Assembly (NCBI GenBank): GCA_018268315.1
Contig: JAFDWU010000002.1
Location: forward strand, 267,638-331,637
DNA: 64,000 nt
Direction of reading: 5' to 3'
Origin: Armatimonadota bacterium
GTDB lineage: Bacteria > Armatimonadota > Fimbriimonadia > Fimbriimonadales > Fimbriimonadaceae
The notes beneath the pieces are model-generated. The model was not told where the DNA came from, made no database searches, and worked only from the letters and a program-made list of their open reading frames with translations. Positions 39,168 to 47,477 of this stretch are shown here, in pieces. The stretch's first letter is position 1, and each line of letters begins with the position of its first letter. The translations under genes were made by a program, and so were the position numbers.

Positions 39168-39590
39168 CTAGCCCTTCGAGGTCGCGAACGCGAACTGGGT
39201 GATGCCCGCCTTGCGCGCCTCATCCATCACGGCGATCACAAGGCCGTGCGGCACCGCGGCATCGGCGTTCACGGTCACCACGTTCCTGCTGCTGACGCCT
39301 AGTCCTTCCAGCTTTGCCTCAAGCTGGCCGACCGCCAAAGGCGCGGTGTTCAAAAACACCCGCTGGTTCTTTGTGATCGTTATCGTCAAGGTCTGCATAT
39401 TGGTGTCCTTGCCGCTTGCCGCCTTGGGCAGGGTGACGGGGATGCCGTTCTGGACCGCCATCGCCAGCGAAGCGACCATGAAGAAGAAAAGCAGGAACAT
39501 CATCACGTCGATCATCGGGATCACGATGATCTCCGGCTCCTCAACATGGCGGCGCTTGCCCAGCGCCACTCGGCGGCGCATCGAAGCCAT
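39168..39590 (-). CDS. exbD: ExbD/TolR-family biopolymer transport protein
   Basis: 140 aa. One membrane helix near the N-terminus, PEIIVIPMIDVMMFLLFFFMV, in which the conserved Asp (PMIDVM) sits in the proton path, and a periplasmic domain with the ExbD signature (VNADAAVPHGLVIAVMDEAR, then GITQFAFATSKG). Forms a complex with the ExbB-like protein encoded upstream and TonB downstream. Three bases separate it from exbB and from tonB. Confidence 0.92.
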   Translation of the reverse strand: MASMRRRVALGKRRHVEEPEIIVIPMIDVMMFLLFFFMVASLAMAVQNGIPVTLPKAASGKDTNMQTLTITITKNQRVFLNTAPLAVGQLEAKLEGLGVSSRNVVTVNADAAVPHGLVIAVMDEARKAGITQFAFATSKG

Positions 39591-39593
39591 GGG

Positions 39594-40211
39594 TTAGTCC
39601 ACCCTCCCGCTAACGTAATTCACAAACTCAGCGCCGTAATACTCGAGGTCGTCCATCGTCTTCTTGCCCAAGTTCGCGAAATAGTTGTGGACGAGGAAGC
39701 CGATGATCGCGACGGTGATGCCGGACGCGGTGCTCACCAGCGCCTCGCTGATGCCGCCGAGAATCTGGGTGGGGTTGGAAAGGCCCGCTGCGCTTGCGAC
39801 TCTGAACGAGGCAATCATGCCGAAGATCGTGCCCAGCAGCCCGAGCAGCGGGGCGATGTTGACAATGGTCTTCACGACCGGCAGATTTGCCTCCAGGTTC
39901 GGGATTTCGCTTGCCGCTTCGAACTCAAGCGCCATCTCGATGGCGTCCGGTTCGCGGGCGCTGTTTCGCAAGCCGCGGGCGAACATCATGCCAAGAATTC
40001 CCTGCTTTTCGCAGGCTTCAATGGCCCTCGTGGGATCGCCGCCCGGCTTATAAAGCTCCTTGATCTCGTCCAGCAAGTCGTCGCCATCTGTTGTGAGCTT
40101 CCGGAAGGTGATCGCCCGCTCCAAGGTAAGCGAGATCAGGATGATCGAGCAAAGGATGAGCGGGTACATCATGACCCCGCCGTTGTGGATAAATTCGAGT
40201 ACTTGGTTCAA
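39594..40211 (-). CDS. exbB: ExbB/TolQ/MotA-family proton channel protein
   Basis: 205 aa, TTG start with GGAG 11 nt upstream. Three membrane helices: one near residues 10-28 (GGVMMYPLILCSIILISL), and two more in the C-terminal half (VVKTIVNIAPLLGLLGTIFG and ALVSTASGITVAIIGFLVHN) with the conserved T-A-x-G-x-x-V-A. It is the first gene of the exbB-exbD-tonB-receptor operon, and the promoter with a CsoR-type operator lies 20 bases upstream. Confidence 0.92.
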   Translation of the reverse strand: MNQVLEFIHNGGVMMYPLILCSIILISLTLERAITFRKLTTDGDDLLDEIKELYKPGGDPTRAIEACEKQGILGMMFARGLRNSAREPDAIEMALEFEAASEIPNLEANLPVVKTIVNIAPLLGLLGTIFGMIASFRVASAAGLSNPTQILGGISEALVSTASGITVAIIGFLVHNYFANLGKKTMDDLEYYGAEFVNYVSGRVD

Positions 40212-40230
40212 TGCTGCTGCTCCGCCAAGA

Positions 40231-40259
40231 TATATACCCTAAGGGGGTATACGTATCAA
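40231..40259 (-). promoter_or_regulatory. Promoter of exbBD-tonB-receptor operon
   Basis: On the minus strand TTGATA (-35, 40259-40254) and TATATA (-10, 40236-40231) are separated by exactly 17 nt. The transcription start would be near 40224, giving a leader of about 13 nt with GGAG before the exbB TTG. The spacer carries the CsoR-type operator. Confidence 0.7.
40233..40251. promoter_or_regulatory. CsoR-family operator-like inverted repeat
   Basis: TATACCC-TAAGG-GGGTATA: perfect 7-bp arms, with the CsoR/CstR-type pattern (TACCC ... GGGGGTA) known for copper- and persulfide-sensing repressors. It sits between -35 and -10 of the exbB promoter, where a bound repressor would block polymerase. 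No csoR gene is in the window. Confidence 0.7.
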
Positions 40260-40312
40260 TAGGACCTACCGCATTTCATTTCTTTCAAAACTTAGCGCAT
40301 ACTTTTAGAACC

Positions 40313-42112
40313 ATGTCGGCCAGCGCTTTTCTTGTCACCACCCTTGCATCCTCCTTGCTGATGGGGGCAACCCAGAGCAGCCCCAGTGATTGGCTAGCGC
40401 CTAAGTACGCCGCCGTGCAGGGGCAAATCGAGGGTTCAAAGCTGGATAAGGACACAAAAGCGCAGCTAACCGGTCTGCTGGAGCGCGCCCGAGGAGAGAC
40501 AAAAGCGGGGCGAAACTATTACGCGCTCAAGGTCCTGTCTTATTCCATCACCAACCTGAGGGCGATGGCCTATCCCGGCACGCAAGGCACAGCCGCCAAA
40601 GAACGGGATGCCTACGACAAGGCGTTCGCCGCTTACGCCCCCAAACTCCAAGCCGAGATGGAGAAGCCTTACGCCGACTTACCGCTCGCCCAGTTGGGGC
40701 TTGCCCAGCGATCTCGCAACAAGGCAAAGCCGTTCTTCGACGCCGGTCAGCCTTACGGCTACGAGGCTGGCTTGGAAGCAGGACTCTCCTATCTCGGCCT
40801 TGCCGACGGGCTGCTGGAGTACGCGAATTGGTGCGCTGAATCCCCCTTCCAGACTCCGGAAGCGAACTATGGCCTCCGCTCGGTCGAGCCCGAGCTTGCC
40901 GAGCTTGATAGCAAAGTGCTGAGTGAGTTCGACAAATCCACTGCTGCCCAGCGCGGCGACTTCATTCCCATCAACGATGCGATGAAGGAGGGCCACGAAC
41001 TGAACGAGCGCGGCTGGTACGCCGGGGCAATCGTCGCCTATCTAGACGCTGAATTCCTCTTCGCTCATCGTACGCCCGCAACTGCGACCCGGGAGGTTCT
41101 TGAAGCAAACCTTGAGAAAGAGAAGTTGGAGATCGCCAAGCTTCCCGGCGACAACACGATTGGCCAGATGTATGTGGAAGCTGCCGAATCGTACTTAGCC
41201 GGCGGCCCAGCCCGCCTAGGAGACGCCCAAGCGATCATCACTGACATCCTTCCCCGCTACCGCGCGATTCTGACGACCAAGCCCGCGATGCCGGTCTCCG
41301 CCAAGGAGCAAGGCGCGAAGATCACGGTGACTCTGGTGCGATGGCCATACACCTGCAGCCTTTCCGACCCCGCGAGCCTGCTTGCGCGCAACGTGGTCCG
41401 CCAGTTCCCGCACGACGTGCAGTTCGTCAGCGAAGACCTCACCCACTCTGAGCTTGCCAAACGCTACAACCTCACCGAGTATCCCGCGCTGTTCGTGAAC
41501 GACGTGCTGGTTGCCCAGCCAAGCGACTTCACCACCTTCTGGGCGGAGAAGCGAAGCGGCAAATACGTTCCTTTCGACAAGAAGGAGAACCAGGACAAGT
41601 TCATGGCCGACGTGAGCGAGGTCATCAACATGTTCCGCAAGGGCGATGCGAACGCCGCCGCGAAGCTTGGCGAGACTCCGGCCGTCGCCGCGAAAGCCAC
41701 CCTCTTCCCGGATGTCCAGCTTACGGATCTAAGCGGCAAGCCGGTAAACGCTGAAACGCTGAAGGGTAGGGCGGTAATTGTGGAGTGCTGGGCGCCCTGG
41801 TGCCCGCCCTGCCGCGAGACGCTTGCCTGGCTTGAGGGCGTGATAAAGAAGCAGGGCGATAAGCTTGCCGTCGTCGGCCTAGCGGTGATGTGCAAGGAAA
41901 GCGAAGTGCGCGAGTATCTGGCGCAAAAACCAAGCCACGCGATCATCGCGATGGGTTCAGCGGAGGTGCAGGCCAAGTTCGGCTCCTTCGTCTCAATCCC
42001 GCAGATGTTCATCTATGACGGCAACGGTCGGCTGGTGCAGTCGCTGGTCGGCGCCTCGCCTGATAACCACGCGAAGGTTGAAGCGACGCTGAAGCAGCTA
42101 CTAGGGCGCTAA
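40313..42112 (+). CDS. Thioredoxin-fold protein with TlpA/ResA-type C-terminal domain
   Basis: 599 aa from the ATG at 40313 (an upstream frame exists but starts before the promoter region). Residues 1-25 look like a signal peptide. About 40-340: helical, Ala/Glu-rich domain of unknown type. About 355-420: a degenerate thioredoxin-like region (VTLVRWPYTCSLSDPASLLA, then TEYPALFVND). About 470-599: a TlpA/ResA-like thioredoxin domain with the active site CWAPWCPPCRETL (CPPC) and the cis-Pro in FVSIPQMFIYDG. It probably reduces or oxidises disulfides outside the cytoplasm. Given the Ccm genes nearby and the missing CcmG, it is a candidate apocytochrome reductant, though equally a general oxidoreductase. 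It is divergent from exbB across the CsoR-type operator. Confidence 0.85.
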   Translation: MSASAFLVTTLASSLLMGATQSSPSDWLAPKYAAVQGQIEGSKLDKDTKAQLTGLLERARGETKAGRNYYALKVLSYSITNLRAMAYPGTQGTAAKERDAYDKAFAAYAPKLQAEMEKPYADLPLAQLGLAQRSRNKAKPFFDAGQPYGYEAGLEAGLSYLGLADGLLEYANWCAESPFQTPEANYGLRSVEPELAELDSKVLSEFDKSTAAQRGDFIPINDAMKEGHELNERGWYAGAIVAYLDAEFLFAHRTPATATREVLEANLEKEKLEIAKLPGDNTIGQMYVEAAESYLAGGPARLGDAQAIITDILPRYRAILTTKPAMPVSAKEQGAKITVTLVRWPYTCSLSDPASLLARNVVRQFPHDVQFVSEDLTHSELAKRYNLTEYPALFVNDVLVAQPSDFTTFWAEKRSGKYVPFDKKENQDKFMADVSEVINMFRKGDANAAAKLGETPAVAAKATLFPDVQLTDLSGKPVNAETLKGRAVIVECWAPWCPPCRETLAWLEGVIKKQGDKLAVVGLAVMCKESEVREYLAQKPSHAIIAMGSAEVQAKFGSFVSIPQMFIYDGNGRLVQSLVGASPDNHAKVEATLKQLLGR

Positions 42113-43854
42113 GCCGAGGGCCCGGGTCTCGGATTGGGTTCCTCAGGAGGCGTCTTAGTCTTCCGGGTGTAGGCGTATCCCACCGCCAGCAGCACAGCGC
42201 CGAGCGCCATGAGGACGAGCACTTTGAAGCCTGTCTCCAAGCCGCTCATATCCACCATCACGACCCGCAAAGTCGTCGCCCCGAACAACCCAAACGCGCA
42301 CAGCCGCAGGTTCTGCTGCTTGAACACAGCCCCTGCCACAAGCACAAGCGTAGCAAGCGCGGTCCACGAAAGGCTGATAGCGTAGACGCCGCCCACCGTC
42401 AAGTTGGTAGCCAAGCTGGTCCACAGGAACCAGATGGGCAGAAGGTAGAAGAGGGCGAGGTTCTTGAGAGACGGCGAGAGCGCCTTGGTGGCCAATGTGC
42501 TCGTCATCGAAACCATTCCCGCCGCGATCAGCAGCGAGACGAGGGCGGAATCATGCACGAAGTCATCAGCCTGTCCCATCGCCCAAAGGCAGGCCCACAT
42601 GAAGCTAACCGCCGCCATGCCAAGAAGGTACGGCGGAAAGGCAAAGCAAGCCAGAATCGCGAACACCAAGCATTCGACGCCGTACTCCACCACCGGGACC
42701 GGATACTTGTAACACGCCGGCACCAGAAAGGCTACTGCGGCCAGCGCCGTCCCAAAACCGACTCCGAACACCGCCTTGCGCTTTGACGCATACAGCACCA
42801 AGCTCATCGCCGCGCAGAAGGCCGAAATGAACCACGGCTGTTCCGGACGATAAGCGAGGAGGCTATGAATAATCACCAGCGAGCCAAACCCGAGGCTGGC
42901 GTTGTAATTCTCCTCGCTTGCGAACAAGACGGCGGCAGCGCAAACAACACCATCGGCGATCATCGCCCAAGCGCCAACAACATCATTGTCAGCCCATGGG
43001 AAGGCGTAGTACGTTGTCAGCGCTGTGACCCAAATGCCGAGAGTGAAGACCTCGCGACGAGAGCGGATTACGACCGCCGCACCGGTGACCAGGAAAATGA
43101 AATGGAGGATAAGGCCGAAATTCACCGCGCCATCGTGGTACGGCATAGTGGAGGAAAGGAAGCCGCCGATGACGCCAAGCGTGCCCACCCCGCTCCACTT
43201 TCGCCTGAAGCAGATCGCCATCATCAGCGCGCTGACGGCGGTGGTCAGGCCCACAAGCGCGGGTCCGCCGTATAGGTTGTATTCAAACTTGCCGCCGATG
43301 AAGGTGGCGTAAAGCCCCGCGCATCCGATGCCGGTTACAAGTTCATCGAAGCGCTCCCGCATCTCCTTCAGCGCCAAGCCGAGACCGATGAGCGCGACGC
43401 TGCCAAGGACCTCCAACCCGAAGATCATCTGCTTGGTGATGACACCGCTCGAGTAACCCCAAGCGACCAGGAACACCGTGCCAATCACCATCATCGCCGC
43501 GCCAACTTTTGGCAGCAGCTTCGCGCCAATCAGATACTCGGCGCTGTCGTTGTCGGATTTGGTGCGGGGCTTCGAACCCGGGAAGCTGGGGAACTGCGCG
43601 CTTGATGGAGGCTTGGCTACTTCCTCTTCAACGAACGCAGCGGGTGCTGGCTCAGCCATCGGTTCGGGTGGCGCGGTGACGGGTTTAACCAGAATTGGCG
43701 GCGGCGGGGGCGGCTGAGAGCTCTCTCGGATTGGCCCCTTTATCTGGTTGGCTCGCGCAACCTTAACGGCGAGGGCGAGTTCGGCCATGTGGGCCTCTAT
43801 CCGCTCCAGGTGGGTCGTAATTTCGTCAAGCCTACGTTCTATGTAATCTGGCAT
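42109..43854 (-). CDS. DUF2339 multi-pass membrane protein
   Basis: 581 aa. An N-terminal coiled-coil (about 1-35, ERRLDEITTHLERIEAHMAEL), a Pro-rich linker (QPPPPPPILVKPVTAPPEPM), then about 16 hydrophobic segments, ending in a DUF2339-like block (LRLCAFGLFGATTLRVVMVD, then LETGFKVLVLMALGAVLLAVGYAY). DUF2339 proteins are large membrane proteins of unknown function. The start is a standard ATG; the frame's first residues are acceptable. Convergent with the thioredoxin-fold gene by 4 bases. Confidence 0.8.
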   Translation of the reverse strand: MPDYIERRLDEITTHLERIEAHMAELALAVKVARANQIKGPIRESSQPPPPPPILVKPVTAPPEPMAEPAPAAFVEEEVAKPPSSAQFPSFPGSKPRTKSDNDSAEYLIGAKLLPKVGAAMMVIGTVFLVAWGYSSGVITKQMIFGLEVLGSVALIGLGLALKEMRERFDELVTGIGCAGLYATFIGGKFEYNLYGGPALVGLTTAVSALMMAICFRRKWSGVGTLGVIGGFLSSTMPYHDGAVNFGLILHFIFLVTGAAVVIRSRREVFTLGIWVTALTTYYAFPWADNDVVGAWAMIADGVVCAAAVLFASEENYNASLGFGSLVIIHSLLAYRPEQPWFISAFCAAMSLVLYASKRKAVFGVGFGTALAAVAFLVPACYKYPVPVVEYGVECLVFAILACFAFPPYLLGMAAVSFMWACLWAMGQADDFVHDSALVSLLIAAGMVSMTSTLATKALSPSLKNLALFYLLPIWFLWTSLATNLTVGGVYAISLSWTALATLVLVAGAVFKQQNLRLCAFGLFGATTLRVVMVDMSGLETGFKVLVLMALGAVLLAVGYAYTRKTKTPPEEPNPRPGPSA

Positions 43855-43980
43855 TAAAGTTGCCTACAGCTTGGAAGACGAGATTCGGTTCCAAGACAGT
43901 TCCAGCTTATGCATTCCTGCAATGAGTGCGTAGGCCCAGAATTGGGGACAACGGCCCGGGAAGACCGAATTCAAATGAAG

Positions 43981-44697
43981 CTAATTCTCGGTTGCCTGCC
44001 GCTCAACTCGATACGAAGTTGTAGCGCCAGCGCCCGCTTCGCTCATTCCATCAAGGTCCTTCGCCTTTCGGGCCAAAAGCCCTGCGCGCACGTTCATGTT
44101 GTAGATCCAGAACGAGATGATGAGCAGCATGGCGAACAGCGGCAGAATCACCATCCAGTACTCGCCGGAGAACTTGCCACCCTGAACAGTGTCGCTGGGG
44201 TGAAGACTCTTATCCGCAACCTGCGGCAGCCGCGGGAACACCGCGATAAAGAAGAAATTGGGCAACACCGAAATCGTTGCATAGGCGCACGCGGCGCGAG
44301 CACGAAGCTGCTCGTCGTCGAACGCCATCCGAACGGCGAAGTATCCCGCCAGCAGAAAGAGCACGATCAGGAACGAGGTCTGGCGAGGGTCCCAGTGCCA
44401 CCAGGCGCCCCACTGGGCCTTGGAGAAAAGCATGCCTGAAAGCATTGTTGCGATGCCCAAGCTAAGGGCAAGGTCGCTAGATGCATGGCATCTCAGCTCC
44501 CACAGCCAATTCTTTGTGCGCAAATACTGCAAGCCCGCGATCGCGGAAACGATGCAGAAAATCGTGGTGGCAAACGCAGCCGGAAGATGGAAGAAGATGA
44601 TGCGGGCGAGTTCAGGCTCCGCAAATCCCTTGGCGGGAGGCGCAGTGAAGGACATAACCGTGAGCACTGCGACGAGAACGAACAGAATGTATTTCAA
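43981..44697 (-). CDS. ccmC: Heme export/CcmC protein (WWD domain)
   Basis: 238 aa with six membrane helices. The WWD heme-handling motif is intact at about 96-110: WGAWWHWDPRQTSFL. N-terminal block FAEPELARIIFFHLPAAFAT and C-terminal YWMVILPLFAMLLII are as in CcmC. CcmC presents heme to CcmE. It is the last gene of ccmA-ccmB-ccmC, overlapping ccmB by 4 bases. CcmD and CcmE are about 16 kb away on the opposite strand, so the Ccm genes are in two loci here. Confidence 0.92.
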   Translation of the reverse strand: MKYILFVLVAVLTVMSFTAPPAKGFAEPELARIIFFHLPAAFATTIFCIVSAIAGLQYLRTKNWLWELRCHASSDLALSLGIATMLSGMLFSKAQWGAWWHWDPRQTSFLIVLFLLAGYFAVRMAFDDEQLRARAACAYATISVLPNFFFIAVFPRLPQVADKSLHPSDTVQGGKFSGEYWMVILPLFAMLLIISFWIYNMNVRAGLLARKAKDLDGMSEAGAGATTSYRVERQATEN

Positions 44698-45371
44698 GAA
44701 TCCTTCCAGATTGCCGCGAACACGTGCGGTCCTAAAGAGACAACGAGCAGAGTATACGCCCAGATTCCGACACAGGTAAAGAACCCATTTCCAAGGTCAC
44801 CAACACCGAATGCCGCCCGGGTAGCGCCTGCGCCAAGGGCTACCAGCGGAATCAGTTGCGGCAACGCTACCACTCCCGCCAACGCGCTGCGGCTGTTCCC
44901 ACGCGAAACGATGGCAGAGGAGAGGGTCACGATCTCGGCAAGGCATCCGCAGCCGCCCACCAGCGAAGTCACCAGCAGTAGCGGGCTCTTTACGTCCAGG
45001 CTAGACGTGACCACAAATAGGAGGGTGACGAGGAAGGCGGTGACCGTCATCACCAGAAACGCGAAGATCATCTTGCCCCAGTAGACCGAGTAGGGCCGCG
45101 CCCAAAGACGCAAAAGGTCACCGGTGCCATTCTCATCCTCGGCTACAAACGCCCGGTTCAGCGAGCCAACGCCTGCGAATAGCAGCGCCGCCCACAACAT
45201 GCCCGCGGCACCCTCGCCGGTTAGCGTACGCCCGTAGAACGCAAAGGACATCACGAACACCGTAGTAAGGCTTAACAGCAAACCGCTATAAAGCCCGCTC
45301 CGATTTCGGAACTCGCATTGGAGTTCCTTGCGGACCATCGCCCGAATTTCAGAGTCCCAGGTTGATTTCAT
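44694..45371 (-). CDS. ccmB: Heme exporter protein CcmB
   Basis: 225 aa from the ATG at 45371; a TTG three codons upstream is less likely because AAGGAG stands too close to it. Six hydrophobic segments and typical motifs: VRKELQCEFRNRSGLYSGLLLS at the N-terminus, NRAFVAEDENGTGDLLRLWA, then YSVYWGKMIFAFLVMTVTAF and VALPQLIPLVALGAGAT. CcmB is the membrane part of the CcmAB transporter that drives release of holo-CcmE from CcmC. It overlaps ccmA by 23 bases. Confidence 0.9.
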   Translation of the reverse strand: MKSTWDSEIRAMVRKELQCEFRNRSGLYSGLLLSLTTVFVMSFAFYGRTLTGEGAAGMLWAALLFAGVGSLNRAFVAEDENGTGDLLRLWARPYSVYWGKMIFAFLVMTVTAFLVTLLFVVTSSLDVKSPLLLVTSLVGGCGCLAEIVTLSSAIVSRGNSRSALAGVVALPQLIPLVALGAGATRAAFGVGDLGNGFFTCVGIWAYTLLVVSLGPHVFAAIWKDS

Positions 45372-45927
45372 GCGTAGCAAGACTCCTTTCTCGGCGGTCG
45401 TTCGTGGCGAGGATCAACGCGGTCGTCGCACGTCGGCTATCGACCACCCGCTTAAACATCGTTTGGCCGGTGGCGTCAAGTCCGGCGGTAGGCTCATCAA
45501 GCAGCAGAACCGAGACGGGGCACTGGATGGCCATCGCAAGCTTCAGGCGGGCGCGCATTCCCGACGAGAGATTGCCTCCCGCGGTGCTTGCGGCATATCC
45601 AAGCTCAACTTCCTCGAGAAGCTGTTTGTTGTCGCACTCCACTCCGCGCAGGTCCGCGGCAAGCTGAAGGTGTTCTAGCACCGTGAGGACGGGATAGACC
45701 GGCTGATCCAGCGCGGCATACCCAAGGGAGGTTCGAGGGTCGCCCACCACTCGACGACTACCCTCGGTAGGCGGCAGCAGACCGGCAAGAATCTTCAGCA
45801 GGGTGCTTTTGCCGGAGCCGTTGCGGCCAACGACGACTAGGCACTCGCCGGTCGTAACCTGGAATTCAACGTTTCGAAAAAGCCATCGATCCCCATAGCG
45901 CTTTCCGAGGCCGCTGCAGGCGATCAT
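45349..45927 (-). CDS. ccmA: Heme exporter ATP-binding protein CcmA
   Basis: 192 aa. ABC ATPase: Walker A GRNGSGKST (34-42), Q-loop LDQPVYPVLTV-type, signature LSSGMRARLKLA and Walker B VLLLDEPTAGLD. The position of the usual H-loop His reads ALILATNDRRE, with Asn, so ATP hydrolysis may be weak or the alignment may shift. It pairs with CcmB. A -10-like TATACT lies 7 nt upstream of the ATG, with no Shine-Dalgarno (leaderless). It is the first gene of ccmABC. Confidence 0.9.
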   Translation of the reverse strand: MIACSGLGKRYGDRWLFRNVEFQVTTGECLVVVGRNGSGKSTLLKILAGLLPPTEGSRRVVGDPRTSLGYAALDQPVYPVLTVLEHLQLAADLRGVECDNKQLLEEVELGYAASTAGGNLSSGMRARLKLAMAIQCPVSVLLLDEPTAGLDATGQTMFKRVVDSRRATTALILATNDRRERSLATHEINLGL

Positions 45928-45934
45928 TGGCGCT

Positions 45935-45940
45935 AGTATA
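45935..45940 (-). promoter_or_regulatory. -10 element (TATACT) before ccmA
   Basis: TATACT on the minus strand, 7 nt before the ATG; no Shine-Dalgarno and only a weak -35. Suggests a leaderless ccmABC mRNA. Confidence 0.45.
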
Positions 45941-45955
45941 CGTTCTGCCCGCGCT

Positions 45956-46726
45956 TTAGCGACCTAATAACCAAATGCGGAAATCAGTAGGCAACCCGTT
46001 TGTGAATGAAAAGCGGAGCGTCTTACCCATAGCGGTTGCCCCTTTCAATGAGCAAACCACGGTTCCCGCCGGGAAGCGAGCCCAGCTTTGACTGTTCTCC
46101 GGGGCTCCTGGAGTATCCAACTTATGTTGATCGAATGGCTGCACATCGCCATCAAAGAGTACGGAATCAAAGCTGACGGTTACTGTTGAACGCATGGGCG
46201 GCGCTGCCCAGCCTTCGTAATTAGCCTCGTAACGCATCGTCATGATCGCGGCACCAGAAAGCGCATTCGCCTGGCCCATCCGAACGTGGTAATTCGCATT
46301 AATGCGGTGGGTTCCCTTGCTTAAGCTGATTTGCCGCACATGCAGACTGCTTGCCTTGCTTTGTGACATGAGCGCAGTAGAGACATCGACACCGTCCACG
46401 CTTAGATGGAAGAATTCTAAGCCCTCATAAACCGGCCTCTTCCTATCCACTGCCTCAGCGGCATCAATCGAATCCATGAAGCGAGATTCCTCATCGCCAA
46501 TGCCGCGATCGGGGAATCCGATTTTTATTTGCGTCGCGGTTGGCGCCTGGATTACGTACGTGCAGTCATACACGCCGTCGTTGTCCCGCATGTCCAAGCG
46601 CACCTGCTCGCTGGTAATGCGCACTGACTTGGGGCCGCTGAGTAAGCGAGGAGCGCCTCCGCTAATTACAAACCCGGCGTCCGTCGCACGATGCGCCAGC
46701 ATCAGGATTGTTAAGAGTCTCATCAT
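45956..46726 (-). CDS. Exported protein of unknown function
   Basis: 256 aa from Met at 46726 (Met at 46723 is adjacent); the frame extends upstream but the hydrophobic MRLLTILMLAHRATDAGF then makes a signal peptide, which supports this start. The body (SVRITSEQVRLDMRDNDGVY, CTYVIQAPTATQIKIGFPDR, HRINANYHVRMGQANA) is beta-rich and recalls DUF4424-type secreted proteins, but this is only a resemblance. Divergent from the methyltransferase gene with a 46-base spacer. Confidence 0.65.
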   Translation of the reverse strand: MMRLLTILMLAHRATDAGFVISGGAPRLLSGPKSVRITSEQVRLDMRDNDGVYDCTYVIQAPTATQIKIGFPDRGIGDEESRFMDSIDAAEAVDRKRPVYEGLEFFHLSVDGVDVSTALMSQSKASSLHVRQISLSKGTHRINANYHVRMGQANALSGAAIMTMRYEANYEGWAAPPMRSTVTVSFDSVLFDGDVQPFDQHKLDTPGAPENSQSWARFPAGTVVCSLKGATAMGKTLRFSFTNGLPTDFRIWLLGR

Positions 46727-46772
46727 AAGGGAAGAATTTAGACGGTTTAAAAGCGTAAGAACAACCCCCAAA

Positions 46773-47477
46773 ATGCCACTTTCTTCGACGCGGTACCTCA
46801 ATCCGAACCCGGCCCAGGTTCAGGGAGCGGTTTCGATTCCCTTTGAGGAATTACCGTTGCGCATGCACGAACTGCCCGATCCCTCTGTGGAAATTCTAGT
46901 GGTTCCGGGCCCAGATGCCGAGGCAACACTCGCGTTTCTGTGCGCGCGAAAGCGCACTTGCCGTATTGCCGCGCCCGACGCCGGTCCGGCGGGCGGATTG
47001 CGGCTATGGTCGCCCAATCCGTGGCTGGAGACCCTGTCGCTTGCCGGTAGTATTTTGGATGTCGGCTGCGGAACCGGGCGCAACGCCGTGCATTTGGCCG
47101 ACTTGGGTCTCCAGGTCACCGCCTTCGACCGCCTTCCTGACGCCGTAGAGCGCGGTCGCGTCCTAGAGCGGCGCTATCACCAGGGCGAGCCGAAGATCAA
47201 GTGGGTAAGGGCAAGCTACGCAACATTTGAAACCGAAAAGCCGTTCGATGCGATGGTTTGCCTCATGTCCATCCCGTACCCACTGGCCATACACGCCAGG
47301 AAATGGCTAAGAGAGGGTGGACTCGTAGTGGCGCAAAGCTATTCCCAAGCTCACCGGGCAAGCACGGGTAAACCCAAAGACGAGCGACTGGTGTTGCGAC
47401 GAGATGACGTGGAGGGTCTGCACATAGAAAGCTGGGAGGAAGACGCGCACTACGCGCGCCTCATCGCCCGGCTTTAG
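46773..47477 (+). CDS. SAM-dependent methyltransferase with rhodanese-like N-terminus
   Basis: 234 aa from the ATG at 46773, the first Met after the divergent promoter region; the longer upstream frame is a shadow of the exported protein gene. Residues 10-70 (VSIPFEELPLRMHELPDPSV, then ILVVPGPDAEATLAFLCAR) read as a rhodanese-like fold without its Cys loop. Residues 88-180 form a class I methyltransferase: ILDVGCGTGRNAVHLADLGL (motif I) and VTAFDR (motif II). Substrate unknown. Convergent overlap of 4 bases with the TPR gene. Confidence 0.8.
   Translation: MPLSSTRYLNPNPAQVQGAVSIPFEELPLRMHELPDPSVEILVVPGPDAEATLAFLCARKRTCRIAAPDAGPAGGLRLWSPNPWLETLSLAGSILDVGCGTGRNAVHLADLGLQVTAFDRLPDAVERGRVLERRYHQGEPKIKWVRASYATFETEKPFDAMVCLMSIPYPLAIHARKWLREGGLVVAQSYSQAHRASTGKPKDERLVLRRDDVEGLHIESWEEDAHYARLIARL

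Noticed and set aside
46476-46772. Upstream extension of the methyltransferase frame
   Set aside because: It runs antisense over the divergent exported-protein gene and reads as a shadow; the ATG at 46773 lies after it.
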